Positions 9,353 to 17,888 of a DNA stretch of 64,000 nucleotides are shown here, piece by piece. Under the pieces are notes generated by a model, which saw nothing but the letters and a program-made list of their open reading frames with translations, searched no databases and was not told where the DNA came from. Both the position numbers and the translations under genes were made by a program. This DNA comes from Chelativorans multitrophicus (GTDB taxonomy: Bacteria; Pseudomonadota; Alphaproteobacteria; Rhizobiales; Rhizobiaceae), in contig NZ_JAAAPL010000005.1 in the NCBI RefSeq assembly GCF_011317445.1, forward strand, positions 1 through 64,000, given 5' to 3'. Each line of letters opens with the position of its first letter. The stretch's first letter is position 1.

Positions 9353-9472
9353 ATGATGAACGACATGATGGGCAGCGGCATGATGTGGGGCATGGGCCTC
9401 GCGGGGATCGTCGGGATCATCCTGATTGCTCTCGTGATCGCGGCGCTCATCAAGTATCTGTTTTTCCGCTGA
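9353..9472 (+). CDS. Small methionine-rich membrane protein, 39 aa
   Basis: An ATG at 9353 has a strong ribosome site (AAGGAGG at 9341-9347). The 39 residues consist of a short methionine-rich head (MMNDMMGSGMMWGMG) and one transmembrane helix ending in KYLFFR. Its position 12 bases after the cusA stop suggests a small accessory subunit of the pump, with methionines able to bind Cu(I). The exact family is not recognised. Function is inferred from composition and position only. Confidence 0.7.
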   Translation: MMNDMMGSGMMWGMGLAGIVGIILIALVIAALIKYLFFR

Positions 9473-9582
9473 CCAACGTGGTCGGGCCGAATATTTTTGC
9501 GTTACTTCGCGGGCGGCTGAAGGTTGCAAGCATCGGTGACGGCTTGTTTTTGGCACATTTTGGCGTCATCCTTCGGGTTGTC

Positions 9583-9942
9583 ATGGAACGCTGGTCGGCT
9601 CGAAAGCTTGTCGCTGTGTTCCTCGCGGTCTTCGTCACCGTGGGGATGAGCCTGTCCGCCGTTCAGGCGAGCGGCATGTCGGCGCAAATGGCGATGGCCT
9701 CCGACATGACCGGCTCGGCACATGACGGTTGCCCTGGCTGTCCGAATGGCGGCGGCGATGATGGCATGAAGGCGATGGTGTGCGGTGTAGTGTGCGCCAC
9801 TCCCGTTCTCGCGATGCTCCCGGAGGGAGCATCCATGCCGGCAGCTCAAAAAGCGGCCTCCTATCCGGCGCGCGACGCGTTTCTTCATGGAAGGCGAGCG
9901 CCGCCCGATCCTTACCCGCCGCGAACCACCGACATCGGCTGA
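9583..9942 (+). CDS. Small exported hypothetical protein of the copper cassette
   Basis: The frame gives 119 residues from ATG 9583. An N-terminal hydrophobic stretch (LVAVFLAVFVTVGMSLSAV) looks like a signal peptide. The mature part is rich in Met and has paired cysteines (DGCPGCPNG, then VCGVVCATP) that could bind copper. The frame stays open upstream, so the start is uncertain. It lies between the pump genes and the multicopper oxidase on the same strand. No enzyme motif is visible. Confidence 0.55.
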   Translation: MERWSARKLVAVFLAVFVTVGMSLSAVQASGMSAQMAMASDMTGSAHDGCPGCPNGGGDDGMKAMVCGVVCATPVLAMLPEGASMPAAQKAASYPARDAFLHGRRAPPDPYPPRTTDIG

Positions 9943-10065
9943 CGCTCCGGCCGTTGCAAGAAGCGACTGAGCCGGTCGAGCGAACGCGCCTGCGCGCCTT
10001 TCTCACGCGATAGCTCGCTGAGCGCAGACGCGTTCCGTCATCAACGATGATCGGAAGGATCGCAT

Positions 10066-11520
10066 GTGACTACGCAATTCATTTGCCCTCTCTCGCGCCG
10101 GACCCTGCTCCAGGCGGGTGGCGGCCTCTTCTTGGCGATGGCTTGGCGGCAGCGGCCGGCCTGGGCCAACACGCCTGCCGAGCGCCGTATCGTGGCAGTT
10201 CCAGCCCGCGCACGCCTTGCCGGTGCTGATCATCCGGCAACCGATGTCTGGTCTTACGACGGCATGGTGCCCGGTCCGCTCGTTCGCCTGCGCCAAGGCG
10301 AGCCGGCACGCCTCATCATCGAGAACCGCCTTAATCAGGAGACCACTGTCCATTGGCACGGGATCAGATTGCCGAATCCCATGGATGGCGTCCCCGGCCT
10401 GACCCAGCCGCCGATCAAGCCGGGCGAGAGCTTCGCCTATGAGTTCACGCCGTCGGATGCAGGGACGTTCTGGTATCATCCACACGCCAACAGCCTCGAG
10501 CAACTCGGCCGCGGACTTGCGGGAGCCGTCATTGTCGAGGAGCGTGAGCCCGTCGCCGTCGATCGTGACCTTCTCTGGCTCCTGGCCGACTGGCGGCTGA
10601 ACGCGCAGGGTGAGATCGCCGCCGGCTTCGGCAACCGCATGGAAGCGGCGATGTCCGGCCGGGTCGGTAACACCGTCACGCTCAACGGGAGCGTGTCGAA
10701 GGAGGTGCCGATGCGTGCCGGCGAGCGTGTCCGCCTGCGCCTCGTCAACGGCTCGCTCGCCCGCATCATGGCACTGCGCTTCGAGGGGCACCGGCCGGTG
10801 GTCGTGGCGGTCGACGGCCAGCCTTGCGAACCGCATGAGCCCAAGGGCGGCCGGATCCTGCTCGGCCCCGCCATGCGTATCGACGTCGCGCTCGACCTGC
10901 AGGGCGAGCCGGGGCGCCGTTATCGCGTCGTCGACGATTTCTACGAGGGCCTGGCTTATTGGGTGACCGAACTGGCCTACGACGAGAGGCCACCGATCAG
11001 GACGCATCCACTCGAGACGCCACTCAGCCTGCCGCGCAATCCCCTGCCGGAGCCTGACCTTGCCGATGCGGAGCGCCACGAGTTGACGCTCCAGGGCGGC
11101 ATGATGGGTGGCGGCGGCATGGCCGGAATGGGCGGGATGATGGGCGGTGGCATGATGGGAGGAATGATGGGCATGGGCGGTGGAGCCGCCTGGGCCATCA
11201 ACGGCATGTCGATGACCGGCGACGGTCACGCCGGCATGGAGCCAGCCCTGACGTTCCTCCGAGGGCGCAGCGTCGTGCTGAAGCTGCGCAACGAGACCGC
11301 CTGGTGGCACCCCATGCATCTGCACGGCCACAGCATGCTGGTGCTGAGCCGCAACGGCGCGTCTGTGCCTCATCGGCAGTGGCAGGACACGGTCCTGATG
11401 GCTCCCAGGGACACCGTTGAAGTTGCCTTCGTCGCCGACAATCCCGGCGACTGGATGCTGCATTGCCATGTCATGGACCACCAGATGTCCGGCCTGATGA
11501 CCGTGCTGCGCGTGGCCTGA
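10066..11520 (+). CDS. Multicopper oxidase (CueO/CopA-like), Tat-exported
   Basis: The 484-residue three-cupredoxin oxidase probably oxidises Cu(I) to the less toxic Cu(II) in the periplasm. A twin-arginine signal (SRRTLLQAGGG) is at residues 10-20. Copper ligands are HWHG (96-99), WYHPH (136-140), HPMHLHGHS (about 426) and HCHVMDHQM (466-474), so the type 1, 2 and 3 sites are complete. A Met/Gly-rich insertion around residues 345-375 resembles the methionine-rich copper entry region of CueO. The start is GTG 10066. A DUF411 gene follows after 27 bases. Confidence 0.92.
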   Translation: MTTQFICPLSRRTLLQAGGGLFLAMAWRQRPAWANTPAERRIVAVPARARLAGADHPATDVWSYDGMVPGPLVRLRQGEPARLIIENRLNQETTVHWHGIRLPNPMDGVPGLTQPPIKPGESFAYEFTPSDAGTFWYHPHANSLEQLGRGLAGAVIVEEREPVAVDRDLLWLLADWRLNAQGEIAAGFGNRMEAAMSGRVGNTVTLNGSVSKEVPMRAGERVRLRLVNGSLARIMALRFEGHRPVVVAVDGQPCEPHEPKGGRILLGPAMRIDVALDLQGEPGRRYRVVDDFYEGLAYWVTELAYDERPPIRTHPLETPLSLPRNPLPEPDLADAERHELTLQGGMMGGGGMAGMGGMMGGGMMGGMMGMGGGAAWAINGMSMTGDGHAGMEPALTFLRGRSVVLKLRNETAWWHPMHLHGHSMLVLSRNGASVPHRQWQDTVLMAPRDTVEVAFVADNPGDWMLHCHVMDHQMSGLMTVLRVA

Positions 11521-11547
11521 ACTCGAACCTGATGAAGGAGATCATCG

Positions 11548-11991
11548 ATGCAAAGACGAACTTTTCTGCTCGGAAGTGCCGCCATTCTGTTCCTGCCGAT
11601 CCCGGCGACCGCGGACACAGGCATTCGTGCGACACTCTACAAGAACCCTCAATGCAGTTGCTGCGACGGCTATGCCGGCTACCTGCGGCAGAACGGCTTC
11701 CAGGTGGAGGTCAAGCCGACCAATGATCTGGCCGAGATTAGTCGCAAGGCCGGCGTACCGGCGGAGCTGGAAGGCTGCCACACGATGTTTATCGACAAAT
11801 ACGTGATCGACGGTCACGTGCCGGTCAACGTCGTTCGCAGGCTCCTCGCGGAGAAGCCCGCGATTGCCGGCATCACCCTGCCGGGCATGCCGATGGGCTC
11901 GCCTGGCATGGTCGGGACCAAGACCGAGAAATTCGTGATCTACGCCCTCACGAAGGATGGCAAAGCCCCGACCGTCTACGCGACGGAATGA
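11548..11991 (+). CDS. DUF411 family periplasmic metal-binding protein
   Basis: The 147-residue exported protein begins with MQRRTFLLGSAAILFLPI, a Tat-like or Sec signal. The family core follows: YKNPQCSCCDGYAGYL, then LEGCHTMFIDKYVIDGHVP and the methionine-containing GITLPGMPMGSPGM. DUF411 proteins are regularly found beside copper oxidases and pumps and are thought to bind copper or act as a redox-active chaperone. It sits in the same orientation directly behind the multicopper oxidase, with a ribosome site GAAGGAG at 11534. Confidence 0.88.
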   Translation: MQRRTFLLGSAAILFLPIPATADTGIRATLYKNPQCSCCDGYAGYLRQNGFQVEVKPTNDLAEISRKAGVPAELEGCHTMFIDKYVIDGHVPVNVVRRLLAEKPAIAGITLPGMPMGSPGMVGTKTEKFVIYALTKDGKAPTVYATE

Positions 11992-12046
11992 CCGGCGCGG
12001 GAGGTCGCTTCGATGACTGAGATCGCAACCACACATTCCCCCGGAG

Positions 12047-12460
12047 ATGGCTGAACAGCCGGCGGGCGCGGTCACACGGCGACGCTTGCTCTTGGCTGCA
12101 CCAGCCATCGGTTTTGGAGGGCTTGCGGCCCTATTCGCCACGCGGCTCGGAAGCGATATCCGAGCCAGCTTCCCTGGGCCCTGATCGGCAAGCCCGTTCC
12201 GATCTTCGATCTGCCGCCGGTCCAGGGCCGCACCCCTGTCGAGCGGCGACCTCCACGGTGAAGTCTCGCTCGTCAACGTCTTCGCGTCCTGGTGCGTCGC
12301 CTGCAGGGCCGAGCATCCGCTATTCTTGCGCCCTGCCCGGGACAAGACCGTGCCAATCCACGGACTGAACTTTTAGGGATCGGCCCGAAGACGCAGCCCT
12401 TTGGCTCGACAGTCTCGGCGACCCGTACACGCGCACCGGGGCCGACCGGGACGGCCGAGG
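12047..12460 (+). pseudogene. Decayed DsbE/CcmG-type thiol-disulfide oxidoreductase
   Basis: The first frame reads a signal-anchor (TRRRLLLAAPAIGFGGLA) and stops near 12181. The next frame reads ALIGKPVPIFDLPPVQGR. A third frame gives the thioredoxin active site FASWCVACRAEHPL near 12280. Later VPIHGLNF, a stop, then WLDSLGDPYTRTGADRDG match the rest of the DsbE/CcmG fold. At least three frame changes and an internal stop make it non-functional. It once reduced apocytochrome c or copper-protein thiols. After the GADRDG block the sequence switches abruptly to a SCO1-like piece. Confidence 0.75.
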
Positions 12461-12605
12461 TCCTGCTCGACTACGGAAAGGCTCATGGCCTCGACCCCGT
12501 GAACTGGGTGTTTCTAACAGCGGCGTCTGATCAGCCCGAGGAGCACACGCAAGATCGCAGAGGCCTTTGGGCTCAAGTTCACGCAAAGCGACGACGGCAT
12601 GCAGA
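12461..12605 (+). pseudogene. SCO1/SenC-like fragment
   Basis: The sequence reads LLDYGKAHGLDPVNWVFLT and, in another frame, TRKIAEAFGLKFTQSDDGMQ, which resembles the middle of SCO-type copper chaperones. The metal-binding CxxxC region and C-terminal histidine region are absent. It is joined directly to the DsbE remnant and seems to be a deletion product. No gene is recognised from 12606 to about 12800. Confidence 0.45.
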
Positions 12606-12807
12606 CGGTTGCCCGGTTCGCGGACGGTGGCTCGCAGAACATTCGAACGGTCGTGTGGGCCATAGTTACCGAGACGAGAGCGACTAGTTGGACTTTCCGA
12701 CGCGAAAGACATCAACGAAGGTGTCTTGCACAGCTCGGGCATCTCACCGGTTGAGGGTCTCTACTTTGTCCGACGGCCGTGGCAGCACAACCGCGCGTCG
12801 GCGCTGA

Positions 12808-13101
12808 TTATGGGCGCAGGACCAGACGCAGAAGCCGTCCTTTGATCGCATCCTGGCCGAGCGAAATGGATGAACCGAGGTGCGTAATCGCGGCGCCTCG
12901 AAGAACCCAACCAAGATTCTGCTCGAGGTCATCATGAAGGTCAAAATCACGATACTTATTCGAGAACGGCGGGTTACCAGCCAAATCAACGTATTCGCGT
13001 GACAGGTGTGGTGCTGCATCGGTCCCGATCTCGGCCGCGCTGATCATAGGGTCATGAGCGGCTGTCGGCCTGTGCGTAACTGTCCAGATTGCATGACCCA
13101 A
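12808..13101 (-). CDS. Possible small gene after the second tniQ
   Basis: A 97-residue frame overlaps the 3' end of tniQ. The stretch NPPFSNKYRDFDLHDDLEQ and what follows has a natural amino-acid mix, but no family is recognised. It could be a transposon accessory gene or a chance open frame in GC-rich DNA. The left end of the second tni element should lie somewhere in 12.6-13.0 kb, but no inverted repeat pairing with the right side was found. Confidence 0.2.
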   Translation of the reverse strand: MGHAIWTVTHRPTAAHDPMISAAEIGTDAAPHLSREYVDLAGNPPFSNKYRDFDLHDDLEQNLGWVLRGAAITHLGSSISLGQDAIKGRLLRLVLRP

Positions 13102-14078
13102 AAATAGGCGGCGAACAGCGCGGTTCGGTCGACTGCGGGTGGCGAGCGCTTCCGCCGCGGCGAACCCTGGTGCGTCTCCAGGAAATCCGCAAAGCGCTCG
13201 ATCAGCTCCTCATGGCTGCCCGCTGCCACGATCATCCAGCGACGGCATGCGCCGGCCCCCTCCATGTCGTTCACAAGCCAGTCGGAAGGTTTCGCCGCCA
13301 GCGCCTCGAAGCAGCGAATGCGCGCGGCGCTCGACAGATTCGTGAGCGTCCTTCCCCAGCGGACATCGGCGGCGACCGGCGTGCGCAGCACGCGCGAGAC
13401 GGCATCACTGGATTTCGCCGAGCCCTTTGCCGACTCCACCCGGCATATATCCACGATCACGCGTTCCAGCCGACGTGCAGCCGCCTTCACTGAGGCCTTC
13501 GGAGCAGCGCGCACGTCGAACCCGCATCGAGCGCAAAAATGCTGCGGGACCAGCTCGCTCTGCTCGAAGGTCGCGACGCCGGCGTGGCAGGCCGGGCATC
13601 GATCCCGAAGCCCGCAGCCATGCGCGAAACATGACACTCGCGATGACAGCCTCCACTCCCGCCGAAAATACGGCGTATCGTCAGCTGCAAGGCAATCTGG
13701 GCAATACTGCATCCAGGTCGAACGGTTCCGGTGCGCGTTGTCGCGCAGCGGCAGCAGGAGCGGGGCCATCGCGCAGCGGCTAATCGTCATCGCTTCGATC
13801 GCTTCCTGCCGAAGCCCCGTCTGGTCGGCAAGCAATCTTGCGACGTGACGCGGTAGCTTAAGGTCCAGGCGCGGCGACCACATTTTTTCGTCGAGCCCGA
13901 GGACGCCACGGAACGACCGCGGCGCGATGCCGTTCGCGAGCGCCACACGATGAAGCCAGCTCGAGAGCAGTTCGTCCGGGAGCGGCGCGACGGAAGCCGG
14001 CCAGCGGTCCCGCGCGACGTCAGCGTACCGCTCGCGGATCTCGATCGCGAAGCCCGCGCGTGCGGCTTCCTCCGTCAC
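13044..14078 (-). CDS. tniQ: TniQ family protein (second copy)
   Basis: The 344-residue TniQ/TnsD-type protein has the family start block LPDELLSSWLHRVALANGI and a multi-cysteine zinc region: YCPDCLA, CFAHGCGLRDRCPACH and HFCARCGFD. The function is target selection in Tn7-like transposition. It overlaps the tniB stop by 4 bases. It is longer than the first copy, with a fuller set of zinc ligands, so the two are not recent duplicates. No frameshift is visible. Confidence 0.82.
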   Translation of the reverse strand: MTEEAARAGFAIEIRERYADVARDRWPASVAPLPDELLSSWLHRVALANGIAPRSFRGVLGLDEKMWSPRLDLKLPRHVARLLADQTGLRQEAIEAMTISRCAMAPLLLPLRDNAHRNRSTWMQYCPDCLAADDTPYFRREWRLSSRVSCFAHGCGLRDRCPACHAGVATFEQSELVPQHFCARCGFDVRAAPKASVKAAARRLERVIVDICRVESAKGSAKSSDAVSRVLRTPVAADVRWGRTLTNLSSAARIRCFEALAAKPSDWLVNDMEGAGACRRWMIVAAGSHEELIERFADFLETHQGSPRRKRSPPAVDRTALFAAYFWVMQSGQLRTGRQPLMTL

Positions 14079-14953
14079 AGCAGGTCTTCGCGCACCGGCG
14101 CTCGGCGGCGCTTCGAGACCGGGACGTAGCGCAGCGCCGCGATGCTTGATTTCGTGATGCGCTCCTCGCCTGACCTCACCACCGCCGTGGCCGCTGCGGA
14201 GACGATCGCCACGATCTCGCCGATCAGCCCCTCCGAGAGCTGGAAGATCATTCGCGCCATAGGTTCATCCGAAAGGTTGGATGCGCGGGCAAGCGGGAGA
14301 GCACCCTCGAGGCTGTCGAGCAGCGAGAGAAACTCTTCGCCATATTGCCATCGCGGCACCGCGTGCAGGTCGAACCGGGTCGCCATTTCAGCTGTCTGGT
14401 TGACGAAGTCAAAGACGGCGACCTCGCCGATCAGAACCGGCGAGATGTCGAACTGGCGGCCAATCCTCCGAAGGAAGGCAAGCACAGCCTCGACGTCGCG
14501 CGCCCGGCCGCGCAGAGCATTGTGGAACTCATCGAAGATCAGGACCCTGGGCTTCAGCCTGTCGAGCAGATGATCGACCTGCTCTGCCTTGCGGCCGACG
14601 TCCCGGCTGCTGCCCGTCGGCGCGCGCAAGCCCTGCAGGATGCTTCCGTAGAAATGGGCGAGACCTGCGCCCTCGCGCGTCTGCACCACCCACACCCGCC
14701 GTTGCTCGACCGTTCTCAAATGGCCGACGGCGAACCGTTCGGCGATCATCGTCTTGCCGTTGGCATAGGGACCGACGAGCATCAGGCCACGGGTCCGCAG
14801 CGACGGCGGCCGCGATAGAAGCTCGGCAAGGCGTGCGTGCGCCTGCACCGCCACGTGGTGTCCGATCCATCGCGGCGCCTGGATATAGGCGATCCGCTCT
14901 TCCGTGCTGCGATCGAGGTGGGGACGAACATGATCGAGAAGGTGATCCGTCAT
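14075..14953 (-). CDS. tniB: TniB AAA+ ATPase (second copy)
   Basis: The ATG at 14953 gives 292 residues. Walker A is GPYANGKTMIAERF near residue 58 and Walker B is RVLIFDEFHNAL near residue 135. The function is the ATP-dependent target complex for TniA. A longer open frame upstream of 14953 is ignored because it runs into the tniA 3' end; the chosen start lies one base after the tniA stop. It overlaps tniQ by 4 bases. Confidence 0.83.
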   Translation of the reverse strand: MTDHLLDHVRPHLDRSTEERIAYIQAPRWIGHHVAVQAHARLAELLSRPPSLRTRGLMLVGPYANGKTMIAERFAVGHLRTVEQRRVWVVQTREGAGLAHFYGSILQGLRAPTGSSRDVGRKAEQVDHLLDRLKPRVLIFDEFHNALRGRARDVEAVLAFLRRIGRQFDISPVLIGEVAVFDFVNQTAEMATRFDLHAVPRWQYGEEFLSLLDSLEGALPLARASNLSDEPMARMIFQLSEGLIGEIVAIVSAAATAVVRSGEERITKSSIAALRYVPVSKRRRAPVREDLL

Positions 14954-14954
14954 C

Positions 14955-16607
14955 TCACCAATCCTCAATAGGCAGTCGGCGCTTCCGACGAACGGGATGA
15001 TCGGCAGGCGCCGGCGTCGCCTGCCGCATCGCGTCATAGGGCTTGGGGGCGTCTGCGGCGTGAGACTTGCGCACGGCATTGCGCAGCTCGGCCTTCGACG
15101 GCTTCGTTCCGCCGGCAATCTCCGCGATCCGGCGGCGCAGCGTCACCTTCTCGACGTCCGTGCGCACATTCGCGGTGCGTCGCTGCAGCCGGTCAGCCTC
15201 GTGCTCCCACAACGTCATTGGAACAAGCATGCCGTCGCGCCTCGCCACAGATCGAAACTCGCTGGTTTCCGGGTCTCGGGCATAGATGTGGCTGATGTCG
15301 CGCGGATCGTATCGAAGCTCGAGCTTGCCCAGCCGATCTCGCTGCGGGACAAGCTCGCCCAGCCAGGGTGAGTAGTAGTCGAGCGCGAACATGCTGACGC
15401 CCTGCGGCGAGATGCGCCGCTCCGTTCGGGGCATGAATGCCAGCAGGACCCGCATGAGATCATCGTCGAAGCGTACTAGATCGCGCGCCTGCCGGTCCCA
15501 CTCTGACGCTGGCAGCTTCAGGGTCCTCGCGTTTTGCTGCAGGTTGTGGTCGATCACCGCGAGCGCGACGCATCGCTCGACATCGGCGAAGCTCAGGCGC
15601 GCCCGCCGCTCTGCGGGATATTGGTCGCGGTCCGCCACGGAGCGACCCGTCGAGCCGGGCTGCGCTGCAAGAACCCCGTTGAGCTTCCCGAGCAGCCGTT
15701 CGACCACGCCGCCCTGGTGGACGCGGCCGCGATCCCGGTAGCGGATGCGGATGCCGTAGTCCTCGCACCCGCGCTGAAAGGCATTGCCTTTGAACTCCTT
15801 GGCGGAGTCGGTGACCAGCGAACGCGGTCGACCGAACATCGGCCACCTATGCTCGATGCCACGCGCGACCAGCCATTCGTCCTTCGGACACATCGCCTGC
15901 GCCAGGCACAACGCAACCGAGAGTGCCGACGGCTTTTCAAGCGTGAGGCAAAAACCCAGAATGCAGCGCGTCGCCACGTCGGTGACGATCGTGAGATATG
16001 CCCGCCCGACAAAGGTTCCGCCGCCCTCGACGACCTCGACGAAGTTGATGTCGGTCGGCGTGTGGTCGATCTGGCAGACATCCAGCGGATGTGCCGCGTG
16101 GATGTATCCGGGCTTGGCCCTGAGCCGATGGAGATGTTTCGGGTTCGCGGATCGCTTCTTCGCGATTTCCTCGGGTCCAAACAGTGCGGGTATTCGGCGG
16201 GCGACCGTCAGATAGGACGGAGGAGCGAGGCCCGCCTCCTCGCAACGCGCGCGGATCTCAGCCACGACCGGAGCGAGCGGCGGAGCCTCCAGCACCATCC
16301 ACTGCTCTCGCAGTGTCGTTGCGATGATATCCTCGATGTCCTGCTGAAGGCGCTTCTTGCGTGTCCTGTCCGGACCGGGCAAGAGCGAAGTCACGGTCCG
16401 ATCGACACGGTAGCGTGCCAGCAAATTGTAGACCTGCCTGGTCGAGAGGCGCAACTCGGCAACTGCCCGAACGATCGCCGCCCGCCGGGGACCCGAACCG
16501 TCTAGGATCTTGTCGAGCTCGCGCGCAGCGCGGCGCGCCGTCGCCCAAGCTTCTTCGGAAGGTGGCGCAGCCGGCGCCGGTTTCAGGCTGTGCAATCGGT
16601 TCGGCAA
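14955..16607 (-). CDS. tniA: TniA DDE transposase (second copy)
   Basis: The 550-residue Mu/TnsB-type transposase has an N-terminal helix-turn-helix (LRLSTRQVYNLLARYRV) and an integrase core with catalytic residues in VCQIDHTPTDINFV, RSLVTDSAKEFKG and GGVVERLLGKLNG. The C-terminal Mu-type domain is present. The first in-frame start is TTG at 16607 without a clear ribosome site, so the real start may differ. It would recognise its own end sequences, not those of the first element, because the end repeats differ. Confidence 0.82.
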   Translation of the reverse strand: MPNRLHSLKPAPAAPPSEEAWATARRAARELDKILDGSGPRRAAIVRAVAELRLSTRQVYNLLARYRVDRTVTSLLPGPDRTRKKRLQQDIEDIIATTLREQWMVLEAPPLAPVVAEIRARCEEAGLAPPSYLTVARRIPALFGPEEIAKKRSANPKHLHRLRAKPGYIHAAHPLDVCQIDHTPTDINFVEVVEGGGTFVGRAYLTIVTDVATRCILGFCLTLEKPSALSVALCLAQAMCPKDEWLVARGIEHRWPMFGRPRSLVTDSAKEFKGNAFQRGCEDYGIRIRYRDRGRVHQGGVVERLLGKLNGVLAAQPGSTGRSVADRDQYPAERRARLSFADVERCVALAVIDHNLQQNARTLKLPASEWDRQARDLVRFDDDLMRVLLAFMPRTERRISPQGVSMFALDYYSPWLGELVPQRDRLGKLELRYDPRDISHIYARDPETSEFRSVARRDGMLVPMTLWEHEADRLQRRTANVRTDVEKVTLRRRIAEIAGGTKPSKAELRNAVRKSHAADAPKPYDAMRQATPAPADHPVRRKRRLPIEDW

Positions 16608-16702
16608 AATGAGAGGTCAGTGAAATCGTTAGCGAAAAATCAAGGCCATCATAGCGCCCAAACCTAAACAGCACATGACGGTCTCACGATTGAAATCGGG
16701 AA

Positions 16703-17789
16703 GTGAAAGCGACAGCCACCGAGGTTTTGGCCCGCCTCGACGAGCGGCTGGCGCGCTCTCCGGTGCGCGACGGCTTTGTCGAGCGTCAGCACTTTGCCGA
16801 CGCGGCCGCCGCGCTTTGGCTCGAGGGCGAGCTTGTCCACCTTGAAGACCTCGTCCTTTTCGACGCTCATATGAACGTCCGCACGCCGACCCACGAGCTC
16901 ACCCGCGCGCATGCCGTGCTCCGTGTCCGCCGCCAGATTTTTGGCCATGCTCCTGACTGGGCGCTCAGCCGCGACGGCCTGCGCCAACTCACCGGCCGTG
17001 GCGGCGGTGTGGCGCCACCGGAAAGCAGCCGGGAAGGGGAGGGGGCTGTTGGCCCTGAAGTGGAGGCCGGCGAACCGGATGAGGTCGGCGCGCCGGATCC
17101 GCTGACCGAAGAATTCGCAGCGATCGACGCGGTGCTCGCGCGTTCGACAAGTGCTGGAAGGCGGTGTGATGCCCGAGACTGAAAAGCCGGCCTCGGTGAC
17201 CGGCCGGCAGCCGCAAAATGGCCTGGTCTACGATCTCGATTGGGACGAGGACGCGCGCCTGGCCGAATGGCAAGACGTGATTGCCGACAGGCGTGAGCTG
17301 CCCACGGTCCTGCGTGCCGCGATTCTGCTCGAGGCCTGGTCCGAGATCGATGTGCTGCAGCACGCCGCCTGGCTCGGGCCGCTGCTGGTCGCCGCGCTGC
17401 TGCGGCAGGAAGGGCCCGCGGCGGGCCATCTCGCGTGCCTGCATCTCGGCGCCAAAAACATTCCGCGGGAGCGGCGGCGGGCGCGGAGTCGAAGCGACCG
17501 ACTATTGGCGTTTGTCGACGCCATCCAGGAAGCGGCGCTGGCTGGGCTGAAGGAGCACGATCGGCTCGTCCTGGCGAAAAGCCAGATGGAGCGGCGGCTG
17601 CGTGAGCGCCGTGCCAGCTCGAAACTCTCCGACCTGGTCGAACTCGTCCTCTCGCGGCCGATCGTCGCCACTGGGATGATACAGGAGACACTCAAGGTGT
17701 CGAAGCAGGGCGCGCTTAACCTCGTCGGCGAGCTCAGCCTGCGCGAGATGACGGGACGGGGGAGATTTCGGGCGTGGGGTATTTTGTGA
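16703..17789 (+). pseudogene. RHE_PE00001/DUF1612-type plasmid protein, frameshifted
   Basis: Two adjoining frames make one protein of the rhizobial RHE_PE00001 family. The first (16703-17182) reads LARLDERLARSPVRDGFVER through FAAIDAVLARS. The second (open from about 17148) reads VLEGGVMPETEK, YDLDWDEDARLAEW and the C-terminal helix-turn-helix block ending REMTGRGRFRAWGIL. The switch is +1, just after VLARS (about 17144). A few N-terminal residues also seem missing, next to the second tni element. A second, more damaged homologue at 40.6 kb shows a +1 change at the same place. Family members are common on rhizobial plasmids; their function is not established to my knowledge. Confidence 0.7.
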
Positions 17790-17888
17790 TCGCCCCTCGT
17801 CAGCTTAGGTTCGCCGACTTTACGAAATTATCGAACTTGACGAACTTGCAACGTGCCTCCACATTGGTGGAAACAGGAGGTTGTCGTC

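Larger units (their letters stand above)
13044..16607 (-). mobile_element. Second Tni-type transposition module (ends unresolved)
   Basis: Three contiguous genes, tniA-tniB-tniQ, are in the same order as the element at 1.2-4.8 kb, but the proteins are clearly divergent from that set. Upstream of tniA, 16621-16700 contains two similar direct blocks (TGAAATCGTTAGCGAAA and TTGAAATCGGGAAGTGAAA) that may be right-end transposase sites. No matching left end was found, so the boundaries given are those of the genes. Confidence 0.7.

Noticed and set aside
10003-11481. 492-codon minus-strand frame opposite the multicopper oxidase
   Set aside because: The plus strand has a complete oxidase with all copper ligands; the opposite frame is His/Arg-rich with no domain.
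12744-13019. Small minus-strand frame rich in Arg and Thr
   Set aside because: Overlaps the better-looking frame 12808-13101 and resembles nothing known.
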